In this document: piece after piece, positions 17,303-24,623 of the stretch | How the letters are laid out: every line of letters starts with the position of its first letter | How positions within the stretch are numbered: the first letter of the stretch is position 1 | Assembly: GCA_017461945.1 (NCBI GenBank) | Contig: JAFTSB010000052.1 | Location: forward strand, 1 to 64,000 | Length of the DNA: 64,000 nucleotides | Source of the DNA: Clostridia bacterium | GTDB lineage: Bacteria > Bacillota > Clostridia > Oscillospirales > CAG-272 | Direction: 5' to 3' | Translations under genes and position numbers: made by a program | Notes under the pieces: model-generated | The model's database searches: none | Seen by the model: the letters and a program-made list of their open reading frames with translations, nothing else | Told to the model about the DNA's origin: nothing

Positions 17303-18805
17303 TTAGGCATTGACTGCATCGACAAAGCGCAGGAAGGCGGCCTTGCCGGCCTCGTCGCGCTTGTACACGCCGGCGTCGGTCAGCACCTTAACAAAGGTGC
17401 GGCCAATCTCCTGCTGCAGGATCTCGCGGACGTTCCCCTCGGTAAAGGTGTATTGATCCTTGAATCGCAAATACCACTCCTTGTGCTTGGCAATGGTCTC
17501 GCTTTCAGCAAAATCCTTGCCGGCAAGGATGGCATCGCACATTTCGGTGATCTCGTCCTTCAGTCGGGCAGGGAGTACCGCCAGGCCCATGACCTCGATC
17601 AGACCGATGTTCTCCTTTTTGATGTTGTGAAGCTCGGCATGGGGGTGATAAACGCCAAGAGGATGCTCGGGGGTGGTGATGTTGTTGCGCAGCACCAGAT
17701 CCAGCTCAAATTTGCCGTCGCGGATACGGCCGATGGGGGTGATGGTGTTGTGGGGCTCGCCGTCGGTTTCGGCAAAGACAAAGGCACTCTCGTCGGTGTA
17801 GCCACGCCAAGCCAGCAGGATCTTGTTGGCAAGATCCACCAAGCGGCTCTTATCGGCGCCGGAAATGCGAATGACCGACATGGGCCAGCGCACGATGCCG
17901 GCGGTTACATCCTCAAAGCCACGGAAGGTGATGGGGGTTTCGATGGGGGCCTTTTCCATAGCGAAGGTGTAATGACCGCCCTGCATATGGTCGTGAGACA
18001 GGATCGAGCCACCCACAATGGGTAGATCGGCATTGGAGCCCAGGAAGTAGTGGGGGAACTGCTCTACAAAATCAAGGAGCTTGACAAAGGAGGAGCGGTC
18101 GATCTTCATGGGGGTGTGAGCGGCGGAAAGCGCAATGCAATGCTCGTTATAATAGACATACGGAGAGTACTGCAAAAACCAATCCTGACCGGCCATTTTC
18201 ATGGGGATCAGACGGATGTTCTGACGGGCCGGATGGGATAGCGTTCCGGCATAGCCCTCGTTATCCCGGCACAGCAGGCATTTGGGATAATTCTTGGGGG
18301 GCAGGAGCTTGGCAGCGGCAATGGCCTTGGGATCCTTTTCGGGCTTGGAAAGGTTGACGGTGATGTCAATATCGCCGTATTCGCTGGGGGTTACCCACTT
18401 CAGATCCTTTTTCACGCGGTAGGTGCGGATGTAATCCGAGTTCCGGGCCAGATCGTAGAAATAGTTGGTGGCTTTTTCCGGGTCCTCCTGCTGCAGCGCG
18501 CGGAAGGTGGCAATGACCTGCGAGGGGCGAGGGGTCAGCACGCCCATGAGCGAGGTGTCAAACAGGTCGCGGTAGACCACGGAATTGCCCTCGATCTGTC
18601 CGTTTTCAAAGGCATAGTCGCACATCTCCCCCAAAATCTCCTCCAAGGGACGATCGGCTACGGCCTTGTCGCTATCGGTGAAATCGGAAAGCTTCAGCAC
18701 GCCCATCAAGGCATTGGTGGCCCAAGCGCGGTCGGTCTCGTCGATCAGATGGCGTGTGATTGCATAGTGGACAAGCTCTTTGATGTTGTGGCAAATATCA
18801 GACAT
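17303..18805 (-). CDS. galT: UDP-glucose--hexose-1-phosphate uridylyltransferase (class II GalT)
   Basis: A 500-residue Firmicutes-type GalT of the Leloir pathway, exchanging UMP between UDP-glucose and galactose-1-phosphate in the cytoplasm. It shows the long N-terminal domain typical of class II, the DNEGYAGTLSHPARQNIRLIP segment, and the family region GGSILSHDHMQGGHY bearing the catalytic His residues. CLLC and the late histidines (YHPHAELHNIKKENIG) also match. The ATG at 18805 follows GGGGAGTG; an earlier in-frame GTG/ATG is less well placed. galK and galE are not adjacent. It has a consensus promoter of its own. Confidence 0.94.
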   Translation of the reverse strand: MSDICHNIKELVHYAITRHLIDETDRAWATNALMGVLKLSDFTDSDKAVADRPLEEILGEMCDYAFENGQIEGNSVVYRDLFDTSLMGVLTPRPSQVIATFRALQQEDPEKATNYFYDLARNSDYIRTYRVKKDLKWVTPSEYGDIDITVNLSKPEKDPKAIAAAKLLPPKNYPKCLLCRDNEGYAGTLSHPARQNIRLIPMKMAGQDWFLQYSPYVYYNEHCIALSAAHTPMKIDRSSFVKLLDFVEQFPHYFLGSNADLPIVGGSILSHDHMQGGHYTFAMEKAPIETPITFRGFEDVTAGIVRWPMSVIRISGADKSRLVDLANKILLAWRGYTDESAFVFAETDGEPHNTITPIGRIRDGKFELDLVLRNNITTPEHPLGVYHPHAELHNIKKENIGLIEVMGLAVLPARLKDEITEMCDAILAGKDFAESETIAKHKEWYLRFKDQYTFTEGNVREILQQEIGRTFVKVLTDAGVYKRDEAGKAAFLRFVDAVNA

Positions 18806-18834
18806 AATTACACTCCCCATTTATTACTAATGGT

Positions 18835-18863
18835 ATTATAGCATCAATACCCCACTTTGTCAA
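18835..18863 (-). promoter_or_regulatory. Consensus sigma-A promoter of galT
   Basis: Minus strand TTGACA, 17 bases, TATAAT, leading into a short leader and the GGGGAG ribosome site. Confidence 0.88.
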
Positions 18864-18896
18864 AGGGATAAAGGGAATATTTACCATCTTTTCACA

Positions 18897-18956
18897 TAAA
18901 AAAAGAGGGGGTCTCCCCCATGTGTGCCGTGCCCCTGCCGTTTGAAACACACCAAC
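18897..18956 (-). ncRNA. Candidate small RNA or terminated leader, about 60 nt
   Basis: Between the promoter at 18963-18991 and a minus-strand GGGGG-AGA-CCCCC hairpin followed by TCTTTTTTT (about 18898-18920). A possible second pairing joins GGTGTG near the 5' end with CACAC near 18921. No reading frame fits. It could be a free small RNA or an attenuated long leader of galT, whose own promoter lies just downstream. I do not recognise a riboswitch class. Confidence 0.4.
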
Positions 18957-18962
18957 AAATTT

Positions 18963-18991
18963 ATTATATCATAAATTTCAGGCGTTGTAAA
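18963..18991 (-). promoter_or_regulatory. Promoter of a short minus-strand transcript
   Basis: Minus strand TTTACA, 17 bases, TATAAT. The predicted start near 18956 is about 60 bases upstream of a terminator-like hairpin. Confidence 0.6.
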
Positions 18992-19066
18992 GATGGAATA
19001 TGCGCGAAAGCACCAAAATCTGCGAAATAAACAAAAAATAATTGTTAAATACTTACAATTTGCCTA

Positions 19067-19095
19067 TTGAAAAGGGGGCAAAAATATGCTATACT
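19067..19095 (+). promoter_or_regulatory. Promoter of the long orphan RNA
   Basis: TTGAAA, 17 bases, TATACT; predicted transcription start near 19102. Confidence 0.7.
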
Positions 19096-19101
19096 TAAGA
19101 C

Positions 19102-19488
19102 ACAGAAAGGAAGGTACGGTCCAATGGCAACTTAAAGTCAAAACTCAAATGTAAGAGGAGCCGCCCAAAACCGAGATCGATCAAAGCTTGAAAAACATGG
19201 CGATGTTACGCAGAAATATAGATCGTAGATACTCCATCAAGCAGAGATCGGCAACCTGAACAAAACTGTTTGCATCCTTTACAAAAACCGAAACCGCAAC
19301 CAAAATAAAGGCCGTCTCCCATAGAGACATCTCAAAGAGAAAAACGTGTGTGTGGTGTTGTGATGGGCGTGTTTGAAAAGGGTAGCACCAAAGAAAGAGA
19401 GGATCACAAAAGATGTTAGATATCAAGAGCGAACAGAAATGACCCTTGATCTTGTGTAAAGAAACAAGATCAAGGGTCATTTCTTTTT
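19102..19488 (+). ncRNA. Candidate orphan non-coding RNA, about 390 nt
   Basis: This unit has a good sigma-A promoter and ends in a 21-bp intrinsic terminator, yet has no substantial open frame on the plus strand. It is A-rich and carries small hairpins such as ACAT-GGCG-ATGT (about 19196) and GTCTC-CCATA-GAGAC (about 19314). It lacks the marks of tmRNA (tRNA-like ends, T-loop), RNase P RNA (GAGGAAAGTCC core) and SRP RNA; the latter is identified elsewhere in the window. Only peptides of 20, 18 and 9 codons (starts at 19197, 19363, 19413) could be read, the last with GAGAGGAT in front. Family unknown to me. Confidence 0.55.
19435..19488 (+). terminator. Very strong terminator of the orphan RNA
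   Basis: Twenty-one paired bases (19435-19455 with 19464-19484), an eight-base loop and a T-rich tail. It points to the plus strand only, since the reverse direction lacks a T-run. Confidence 0.93.
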
Positions 19489-19511
19489 GCCCTTGGACCC
19501 GAGAGAACCTC

Positions 19512-19540
19512 TTGAATACAGAACGCTTTTGTGCTATAAT
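19512..19540 (+). promoter_or_regulatory. Promoter of the VUT transporter and SDR genes
   Basis: TTGAAT, 17 bases, TATAAT, 24 bases downstream of the preceding terminator, so the transporter is transcribed independently of the orphan RNA. Confidence 0.8.
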
Positions 19541-19557
19541 AGTCCATATCAAAGGGT

Positions 19558-19587
19558 GGCGTGCCGCGGCCAATCGGGCGGTGCGCC
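19558..19587 (+). promoter_or_regulatory. Leader hairpin before the VUT transporter start
   Basis: Ten-base-pair stem GGCGTGCCGC / GCGGTGCGCC with tandem G-T wobbles lies within the roughly 55-base leader just upstream of the ribosome site. It could affect translation. It does not match any preQ1 riboswitch pattern that I know. Confidence 0.45.
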
Positions 19588-19603
19588 TTGTATGGAGAAC
19601 AAT

Positions 19604-20332
19604 ATGCGAAACATATATACCGAAACCAAAATACTGCTTCGATCCATTCCTGCCACGGTGGTGACGCTGTTTGTCGTCAGCGTGGTGTGCATGAATCTGC
19701 TGGCCAATAAAACGCTGCTGCAGCTGGATTGGATCGCCCTGGATGGAGGCATTCTGATCTCGTGGCTATCCTTTATGTGTATGGATATCATCACCAAGCA
19801 CTTCGGCCCACGGGCGTCCACCATCATTTCGGTTCACGCGGCGCTGATCAATCTGCTGACCTGTCTGATTTTTTTCGTGGCCAGCGTGATCCCCTCTACA
19901 GCCAATGATTACACCGCCTTTGACGGCATTTTCGGGGGGACGTGGTTTGTGCTTTTGGGCAGCACCGTTGCCTTTTTGGCCTCGGCTGTGATCAACAATC
20001 TCTTGAATGATACCATCGGCAAGTGCTTTTGCCGGCACCCCGATGGCAAGCTGGCCTATGCCATGCGCACGTATGTATCGACCTTTATCGGTCAATTCTT
20101 CGACAATTTCATGTTTTCGATCATCGTGTTCGTGTTTTTTGCCCCCATTTTCTGGAACGGCTTTTGCTGGACGGTGCTGCAATGTGCTACCTGCGCGCTC
20201 ACGGGTGCGGTTGCGGAGCTGGTGATGGAGATCGTATTCTCCCCCATTGGTTATCGCATCACCAAGAAATGGCAGGCTGAGAATGTGGGCAAGGAATATT
20301 TCAGTTATGTGAAAAAGGAAAAACAAGAATGA
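19604..20332 (+). CDS. VUT-family (queuosine precursor-type) transporter
   Basis: A 242-residue membrane protein with about six to seven helices. It matches the putative vitamin uptake transporter family (YhhQ-like), whose characterised members import queuosine precursors such as preQ0, preQ1 or queuine. Supporting features are WLSFMCMDIITKHFGPRAS after helix 2, FLASAVINNLLND and the late FIGQFFDNFMFS segment. The ATG at 19604, with GGAGA six bases upstream, is preferred over one at 19592. No queuosine synthesis genes are nearby; the downstream gene overlaps by four bases. Confidence 0.83.
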   Translation: MRNIYTETKILLRSIPATVVTLFVVSVVCMNLLANKTLLQLDWIALDGGILISWLSFMCMDIITKHFGPRASTIISVHAALINLLTCLIFFVASVIPSTANDYTAFDGIFGGTWFVLLGSTVAFLASAVINNLLNDTIGKCFCRHPDGKLAYAMRTYVSTFIGQFFDNFMFSIIVFVFFAPIFWNGFCWTVLQCATCALTGAVAELVMEIVFSPIGYRITKKWQAENVGKEYFSYVKKEKQE

Positions 20333-20982
20333 AGGTTTTGATTACGGGTACGTCCCAGGGCATCGGCAAGGCCATTGCAGTTCTCTTTTTGGAACGGGGC
20401 CATCAAGTGATCGGCATTGACCGACAGCAAAAGAGCATCGAGCATTCGCAGTATCAGCACTATGAGTGTGATGTGCGCGACAAGGATCATTTGCCGGGCA
20501 TCCCGGGTGTGGAAATCCTGATCAACAATGCCGGCACGCAAAACAAGGCAGATATTGACATCAATTTAAAAGCACTGATCCACATCACCGAAACGTATGG
20601 TATTCAGCCATGCATCAAATCCGTGTTGAATATTGGGTCGGCAAGTGGCCACACGGGTGCGGAATTCCCTGAATATTGTGCCAGCAAGGGCGGCGTTTTG
20701 GCCTACACCAAAAACGTGGCCATGCGCATTGCTCCCTTTGGGGCCACCTGCAACAGTCTGGATCCCGGTGGCGTGCTGACACCTCTGAACGAATGTGTAA
20801 TCCATGACCCCGTTCTTTGGGGGCAGATCATGGAGGAGACTCCGCTGAAAAAATGGGCAACCCCGGAGGAAATAGCCGAGTGGGCCTATTTTCTCACGGT
20901 AACAAACACCTTCTGCACGGGGCAGAACATTCTGGTTGACGGTGGTGAATCCATCAACTATCATTTTGTGTGGAAGGAATGA
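20329..20982 (+). CDS. Short-chain dehydrogenase/reductase
   Basis: A 217-residue classical-type SDR. The nucleotide-binding TGTSQGIGKAIA is at residues 7-18, NNAG near 66-69, and the active-site YCASKGG motif near 120-126; the C-terminal NILVDGGE is typical. Its start overlaps the transporter stop as ATGA, so the two are translationally coupled and probably act together, though the substrate is not evident. It is slightly shorter than usual, with a compressed region after the coenzyme motif. Confidence 0.85.
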   Translation: MKVLITGTSQGIGKAIAVLFLERGHQVIGIDRQQKSIEHSQYQHYECDVRDKDHLPGIPGVEILINNAGTQNKADIDINLKALIHITETYGIQPCIKSVLNIGSASGHTGAEFPEYCASKGGVLAYTKNVAMRIAPFGATCNSLDPGGVLTPLNECVIHDPVLWGQIMEETPLKKWATPEEIAEWAYFLTVTNTFCTGQNILVDGGESINYHFVWKE

Positions 20983-21002
20983 CAACACCGAGTTACGCAC
21001 AT

Positions 21003-21299
21003 CAGACGGCGGCAGAGCCGCCTACTTGTTGCGCCAAGTCTTACGACTTGCGCTCAAAGCCGCAAGCGGCTTTGCCTGCTCTCGCGTGATCGCGAGGCTG
21101 TTTCGCGAGCTTGTCACCGTACCAAAAAAGGAGCACCTTTCGGTGGCTATCGGGCGACAGACGGCGGCAGAGCCGCCTACTTGTTGCGCCAAGTCTTACG
21201 ACTTGCACTCAAAGCCGCAAGCGGCTTTGCCTGCTCTCGCGTGATCGCGAGGCTGTTTCGCGAGCTTGTCACCGTACCAAAAAGGAGCACCTTTCGGTG
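21003..21299. repeat. Two tandem 155-bp-period repeats behind tRNA-Leu
   Basis: Copy 1 (21003-21145) and copy 2 (21158-21299) differ by one substitution and one A in a poly-A run. Each is a string of short perfect palindromes: GGCGGC-AGA-GCCGCC, AAGTC-TTAC-GACTT, AAGCCGC-AAGCGGCTT and CTCGCG-TGAT-CGCGAG. Each ends in GTACC, an A-run, and half of the tRNA terminator hairpin. The junction before copy 2 carries CGGGCGACAG, identical to the 3' end of the tRNA gene. No coding capacity. Confidence 0.85.
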
Positions 21300-21308
21300 C
21301 TCCTTTTT
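21279..21308 (-). terminator. Terminator of tRNA-Leu
   Basis: Minus strand AAAGGAGCACC-GAAA-GGTGCTCC followed by T5, starting directly after the encoded CCA. Confidence 0.85.
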
Positions 21309-21391
21309 TGGTACGGGCGACAGGACTTGAACCTGCACGGATGCCCACCAGATCCTAAATCTGGCGCGTCTGCCAATTCCGCCACGCCCGC
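21309..21391 (-). tRNA. tRNA-Leu(UAG)
   Basis: Cloverleaf on the minus strand: seven-base acceptor arm with a G-U first pair, D-arm TGGCGGAATTGGCAGACGC typical of leucine tRNAs, anticodon stem CCAGA/TCTGG with loop TTTAGGA (anticodon UAG, G37), a variable arm, T-loop GTTCAAGTC and encoded CCA (21309-21311). It has its own promoter and terminator. Confidence 0.93.
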
Positions 21392-21422
21392 ATCGTGGGC
21401 GTGGCGGAAGGACCGCAGACGC
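21366..21422. repeat. Inverted copy of the tRNA-Leu 5' half in its own leader
   Basis: Arms 21377-21389 and 21397-21409 are perfectly complementary (13 bp, TTCCGCCACGCCC) across a seven-base gap. A second 8-bp match (GCGTCTGC / GCAGACGC; 21366-21373 and 21415-21422) continues the pairing after a small internal loop. The precursor could therefore fold its leader over the tRNA D-arm. Confidence 0.8.
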
Positions 21423-21454
21423 CCGCGCGTGGTCACGTAGACCCAACGGTCATT

Positions 21455-21483
21455 ATCATAGCATAAACACGGCGATTTGTCAA
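21455..21483 (-). promoter_or_regulatory. Promoter of tRNA-Leu
   Basis: Minus strand TTGACA, 17 bases, TATGAT; the start would lie about 57 bases before the mature tRNA, so the inverted copy is transcribed. Confidence 0.8.
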
Positions 21484-21565
21484 GCCGTTTGCCTATTTTC
21501 ATAAACCCCCTTGGCCGACCCAATGATCGGCCAAGGGGGTTGCTTGTAGCCTTCAGAGTGCATAA

Positions 21566-21821
21566 ACCACCACTTGGAGTGGTGGAATAAAAATGCTTTA
21601 GCCATAGGCTCTCCCTATGGGAGAGCTCCCGCGAAGGCGGGTGAGAGGGCAGAAAATACTCCCCTCTCCGTCGGCTCCGCCGCCACCTCTCCCCAAGGGC
21701 GAGGCTTTGCCGAATTTTCGGCAGTGGGGCGATAATTACTAATGTTTATTGTTGACGTCTTTAGATGTCGTTAGCACTTTTGCCTTGAAGGCACGGTGTA
21801 TACCACCACTTGGAGTGGTGG
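21566..21821. mobile_element. MITE-like element bounded by identical 20-bp palindromes
   Basis: ACCACCACTTGGAGTGGTGG occurs exactly at 21566-21585 and 21802-21821. Between them are further hairpins (GCTCTCCCTATGGGAGAGC, GACGTCTTTAGATGTC, GCCTTGAAGGC) and no gene. A diverged, shorter relative sits at 45630-45778. It ends eight bases from the SDR stop codon. Confidence 0.55.
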
Positions 21822-21828
21822 TTATGAT

Positions 21829-22611
21829 TTATTGGGGAATGATGGGATAAAGCTGAATGGTGTTGCCACCGTCCACCACAAGCTCGGCGCCCGTGGTGTT
21901 GCGGGCGTGGGCGGCGAAGTAATAAACCGCATCCGCCACATCTGCGCCATCCGCCACATCGCCGATGGGGGTGTAACGGGAGGGAACGGTCTTGTAGAAA
22001 TCGGGATTGGTGACCCAACGCTCGGTGCGGATCATGCCGGGCAGCACCGCGTTCACACGAATATTGTATTTACCAAGATCCAGTGCCAGGGCACGCATCA
22101 GTCCCAGCTGCCCACCCTTGGAGGTGACGTAAGCTACGCGGTCGGGGATGGCACGATAGGCCGTGTTGGAGTTGAGAAATACGATGTTACCGCCCCCTTG
22201 CTCCTTCATGCGCGCGGCGGCGTGCTCACACAGGCAGAAGTTCCACACCACGTTGGTGTTGATCACCTTCATGAGATCGGTAAGGGGGCTTTCAAAGATC
22301 TTCATACCAAGGCCTTGATCGGCGGCGTTTAGCACCAGCGTGTCCACAAAAACGCCCATACGGTCCAGCGTTTCGAACAATTCATCCACCGATTTTTCGT
22401 CCACGGTGCGCTCGTCCAGCAAAGAATCGATTGCAAAGCCGTGGATCTGCACCTCGGGGAACTTGACGCGGTAGCCCTCCTCGGCGACCTTGACCTTTTC
22501 GGGGCTGCGTCCCGTGAAGATCACGTTCCAGCCCTCGGCGGCAAATTTTTCAACAATCGCAACGCCTGTGTTGATACAAGCGCCGGTTACCAGTGCGGTT
22601 TTTTTATTCAT
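21829..22611 (-). CDS. SDR oxidoreductase of the carbohydrate cluster
   Basis: A 260-residue short-chain dehydrogenase. The coenzyme motif TGACINTGVAI replaces the usual TGxxxGIG with an Asn; NAAD occupies the NNAG position, and the active site shows SNTAYRAIP followed by YVTSKGG. The C-terminal VVDGGN is standard. Likely an NAD(P)-linked oxidoreductase for a sugar or sugar acid. Two adjacent ATG codons (22611, 22614) follow GAGGTGA; the inner one has better spacing. It is the last gene of the five-gene operon, eleven bases after the dehydratase. Confidence 0.83.
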   Translation of the reverse strand: MNKKTALVTGACINTGVAIVEKFAAEGWNVIFTGRSPEKVKVAEEGYRVKFPEVQIHGFAIDSLLDERTVDEKSVDELFETLDRMGVFVDTLVLNAADQGLGMKIFESPLTDLMKVINTNVVWNFCLCEHAAARMKEQGGGNIVFLNSNTAYRAIPDRVAYVTSKGGQLGLMRALALDLGKYNIRVNAVLPGMIRTERWVTNPDFYKTVPSRYTPIGDVADGADVADAVYYFAAHARNTTGAELVVDGGNTIQLYPIIPQ

Positions 22612-22621
22612 CATGATCACC

Positions 22622-23782
22622 TCAGAAATAAAATGCTGTTTCGGGGGGGCGGATATCGGTTAAAGCACCGGTGTAGTGGCGCAGCGTGTGTACCGAGTAA
22701 GGGTGCTTCAGGCACTCCTCCTCGTCGATCTCAATGCCAAGGCCGGGCTTGTCGGGGATGGTAATATAGCCATCCTTGTATTCCAGCTTTTCGTTGGTCA
22801 CGTCGGCACGCCAGGTGACGTCGCTGTACATGATCTCCAAAATCGAGAAATTGGGGCAGCAGGCGGCCAGCTGTAGCGTGGCGGCATTGGCCACGGGGCC
22901 GGAGGGGTTATGAGGGGCAAAGGGAATGTAATAAGCCTCGGCTGCGGCGGCGATCTTTTTCAACTCCATAATGCCACCTGCGTGGCTGATATCGGGTTGA
23001 ATGTAGTCGGCGGCTCGCATTTCAAACAGATCCTTAAAGGATTTCAATGTATACAAACGCTCGCCTGCAGAAATGGCCACGGGCGATTTGTCGCGCACGG
23101 CCTTCAAGGCCTCCAGATTGTCGGGGGGGACCGGCTCTTCAAAGAGCATGGGCTTGAATTGTTCCAGCTCCCGGGCGATCTTAATACCCGTGGGCACGTT
23201 AAAGCGGCCGTGCCCCTCGATCAGCAGATCCACCTTGTCGCCCACTGCCTCACGAACGGCGGCCACACAGCGTAGTGCCTTATCCAGATCCTGATTGGAG
23301 ATCTCCAGATAGGATTTGCCAAAGGGATCCCACTTCATGGCGGTGATGCCGCGCTGTACGGCGATCTTGGCCTTTTCGCCAAACTCCTCTGGCTCCTTGG
23401 CGCCCGAGAACCAGCCGTTCACGTAAATGCGCACCTTGTCGTGGACCTTGCCGCCCAGCAGCTGATAGACGGGCACGTTCAAATGCTTGCCCAGAATATC
23501 CCAAAGGGCCATTTCCACAGCTGACAGGGCAGACATCAGCACCGCACCGCCGCGCCAATAGGCATCCCGGTAAATATCGTGGAAGTGCTTTTCGATATCC
23601 AGTGGATTTTTGCCCACCAGATACTCCTTGATATGCTCCACGGCACCGATCAGCGCCTTTTCCTTGTACTCCAGCGTGGCCTCGCCAACGCCGGTAACGC
23701 CTTCATCGGTGTAGACCTTTACAAACATCCAGTTGGTGCGAAAGCAGTCAACTGCAAAAATCTTTACATCGGTTACCTTCAT
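22622..23782 (-). CDS. Enolase-superfamily sugar-acid dehydratase (galactonate dehydratase-like)
   Basis: A 386-residue mandelate racemase/muconate lactonizing family enzyme. The capping domain is followed by the barrel motifs AMKWDPF (Lys150, Asp152), IEGHGRF (Glu189, His191), FEEPVPPDN (Glu215/216), SAGERLY (Glu241), DISHAGG (His267) and APHNPSGP (His291). These give the three magnesium carboxylates and a His base as in D-galactonate dehydratase. Substrate specificity cannot be fixed from sequence. It probably removes water from an aldonic acid released by the cluster's glycosidases. Gap to GH16 is 12 bases. Confidence 0.87.
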   Translation of the reverse strand: MKVTDVKIFAVDCFRTNWMFVKVYTDEGVTGVGEATLEYKEKALIGAVEHIKEYLVGKNPLDIEKHFHDIYRDAYWRGGAVLMSALSAVEMALWDILGKHLNVPVYQLLGGKVHDKVRIYVNGWFSGAKEPEEFGEKAKIAVQRGITAMKWDPFGKSYLEISNQDLDKALRCVAAVREAVGDKVDLLIEGHGRFNVPTGIKIARELEQFKPMLFEEPVPPDNLEALKAVRDKSPVAISAGERLYTLKSFKDLFEMRAADYIQPDISHAGGIMELKKIAAAAEAYYIPFAPHNPSGPVANAATLQLAACCPNFSILEIMYSDVTWRADVTNEKLEYKDGYITIPDKPGLGIEIDEEECLKHPYSVHTLRHYTGALTDIRPPETAFYF

Positions 23783-23794
23783 ATTTATTCTCCT

Positions 23795-24613
23795 TTACTT
23801 GATATCAAAAACGCGGACATAGTCCACCAGAAAAGTGTCGCCTGCCCGGGCGGCGTCCTTAGCCTCCTGGGTGGGCTTGTGATCCTCAAAGCGATAGCCG
23901 CGGGGCTCGGTGGAGATCAGAATGAACTGGTCGGTGGCAGAAACGTTTTCCTCGATCACGCCGTCCTCTACGCCGTCCACATAGAACACATATTTGTCGG
24001 GCAGCCAAAGGCAGCCAAAGGTGTGGAACTCCTTCTCGTCCAGATGCATACCGCCCACCTTACGGCGCTGCATATCCAAGCCATAGCCGCCAGTAAAGAC
24101 GTTGTGCGCCTTGACCTCGCCGGGGGTAAAGGATTCCATCACGTCCACCTCCGACCCGGTCTTTTTGGGGTCCAGAGAAGCACCGATAATGGGGGACTGA
24201 ATCCAGAAGGCGGACCACCAGCCGGGCAACTGCTGCAAGCGACAGCGGCACTCGTAATAGCCGTAACGGTGGAGGTATTTGTCCTTGTGGAGCTTGCCGA
24301 TCTGCCATTGGAGGTGATCCTTGCCAAAGGTGGTCTTTTCCACGGGCTGATCCATAAAGTTATAGCCGGTCTGCAGCTGAGAGGAAACAACCTCGCCGTT
24401 CTCCTCAAAAATACCGAAAATCGCGCACCCGTTCTCTACTTTTACGCCCTTATCGGTCCAGGCAGGGTGACGCTTTCCCATCATGCAAAGGCGATAATCC
24501 CACTTGCTTTCGTCCAGCCGGTCGCCGTCAAATTCATCGGACCAGACCAGATCAAAGTCATAGCCGTCGGGCAGCAGGCTGGGGGCGTGACCCTTCACTT
24601 CAAATGTTTTCAT
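23795..24613 (-). CDS. GH16 family glycoside hydrolase, cytoplasmic
   Basis: A 272-residue jelly-roll glucanase-type enzyme. The catalytic signature GSEVDVMESF gives Glu155 (nucleophile), Asp157 and Glu160 (acid/base), the ExDxxE form of laminarinase-, agarase- and porphyranase-like GH16. The WSDEFDG, GYYECRCRL and WWSAFWIQS segments are standard. There is no signal peptide from the ATG at 24613, which follows GAGGT with seven-base spacing, so it likely acts on imported oligosaccharides. Exact substrate unknown. Confidence 0.88.
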   Translation of the reverse strand: MKTFEVKGHAPSLLPDGYDFDLVWSDEFDGDRLDESKWDYRLCMMGKRHPAWTDKGVKVENGCAIFGIFEENGEVVSSQLQTGYNFMDQPVEKTTFGKDHLQWQIGKLHKDKYLHRYGYYECRCRLQQLPGWWSAFWIQSPIIGASLDPKKTGSEVDVMESFTPGEVKAHNVFTGGYGLDMQRRKVGGMHLDEKEFHTFGCLWLPDKYVFYVDGVEDGVIEENVSATDQFILISTEPRGYRFEDHKPTQEAKDAARAGDTFLVDYVRVFDIK

Positions 24614-24623
24614 TCTTTTTACC

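Noticed and set aside
19102..19488. Identification of the orphan RNA as tmRNA, RNase P RNA or a preQ1 riboswitch
   Set aside because: No tRNA-like ends or T-loop, no GAGGAAAGTCC-type core, and the unit is terminated before an independent promoter for the transporter gene.
19181..19573. Minus-strand 130-codon frame over the orphan RNA
   Set aside because: It runs through the terminator hairpin and the opposite-strand promoter, lacks a ribosome site and shows no known motif.
21177..21523. Open frames over the tRNA-Leu region
   Set aside because: They are translations of the tRNA gene and its repeats.
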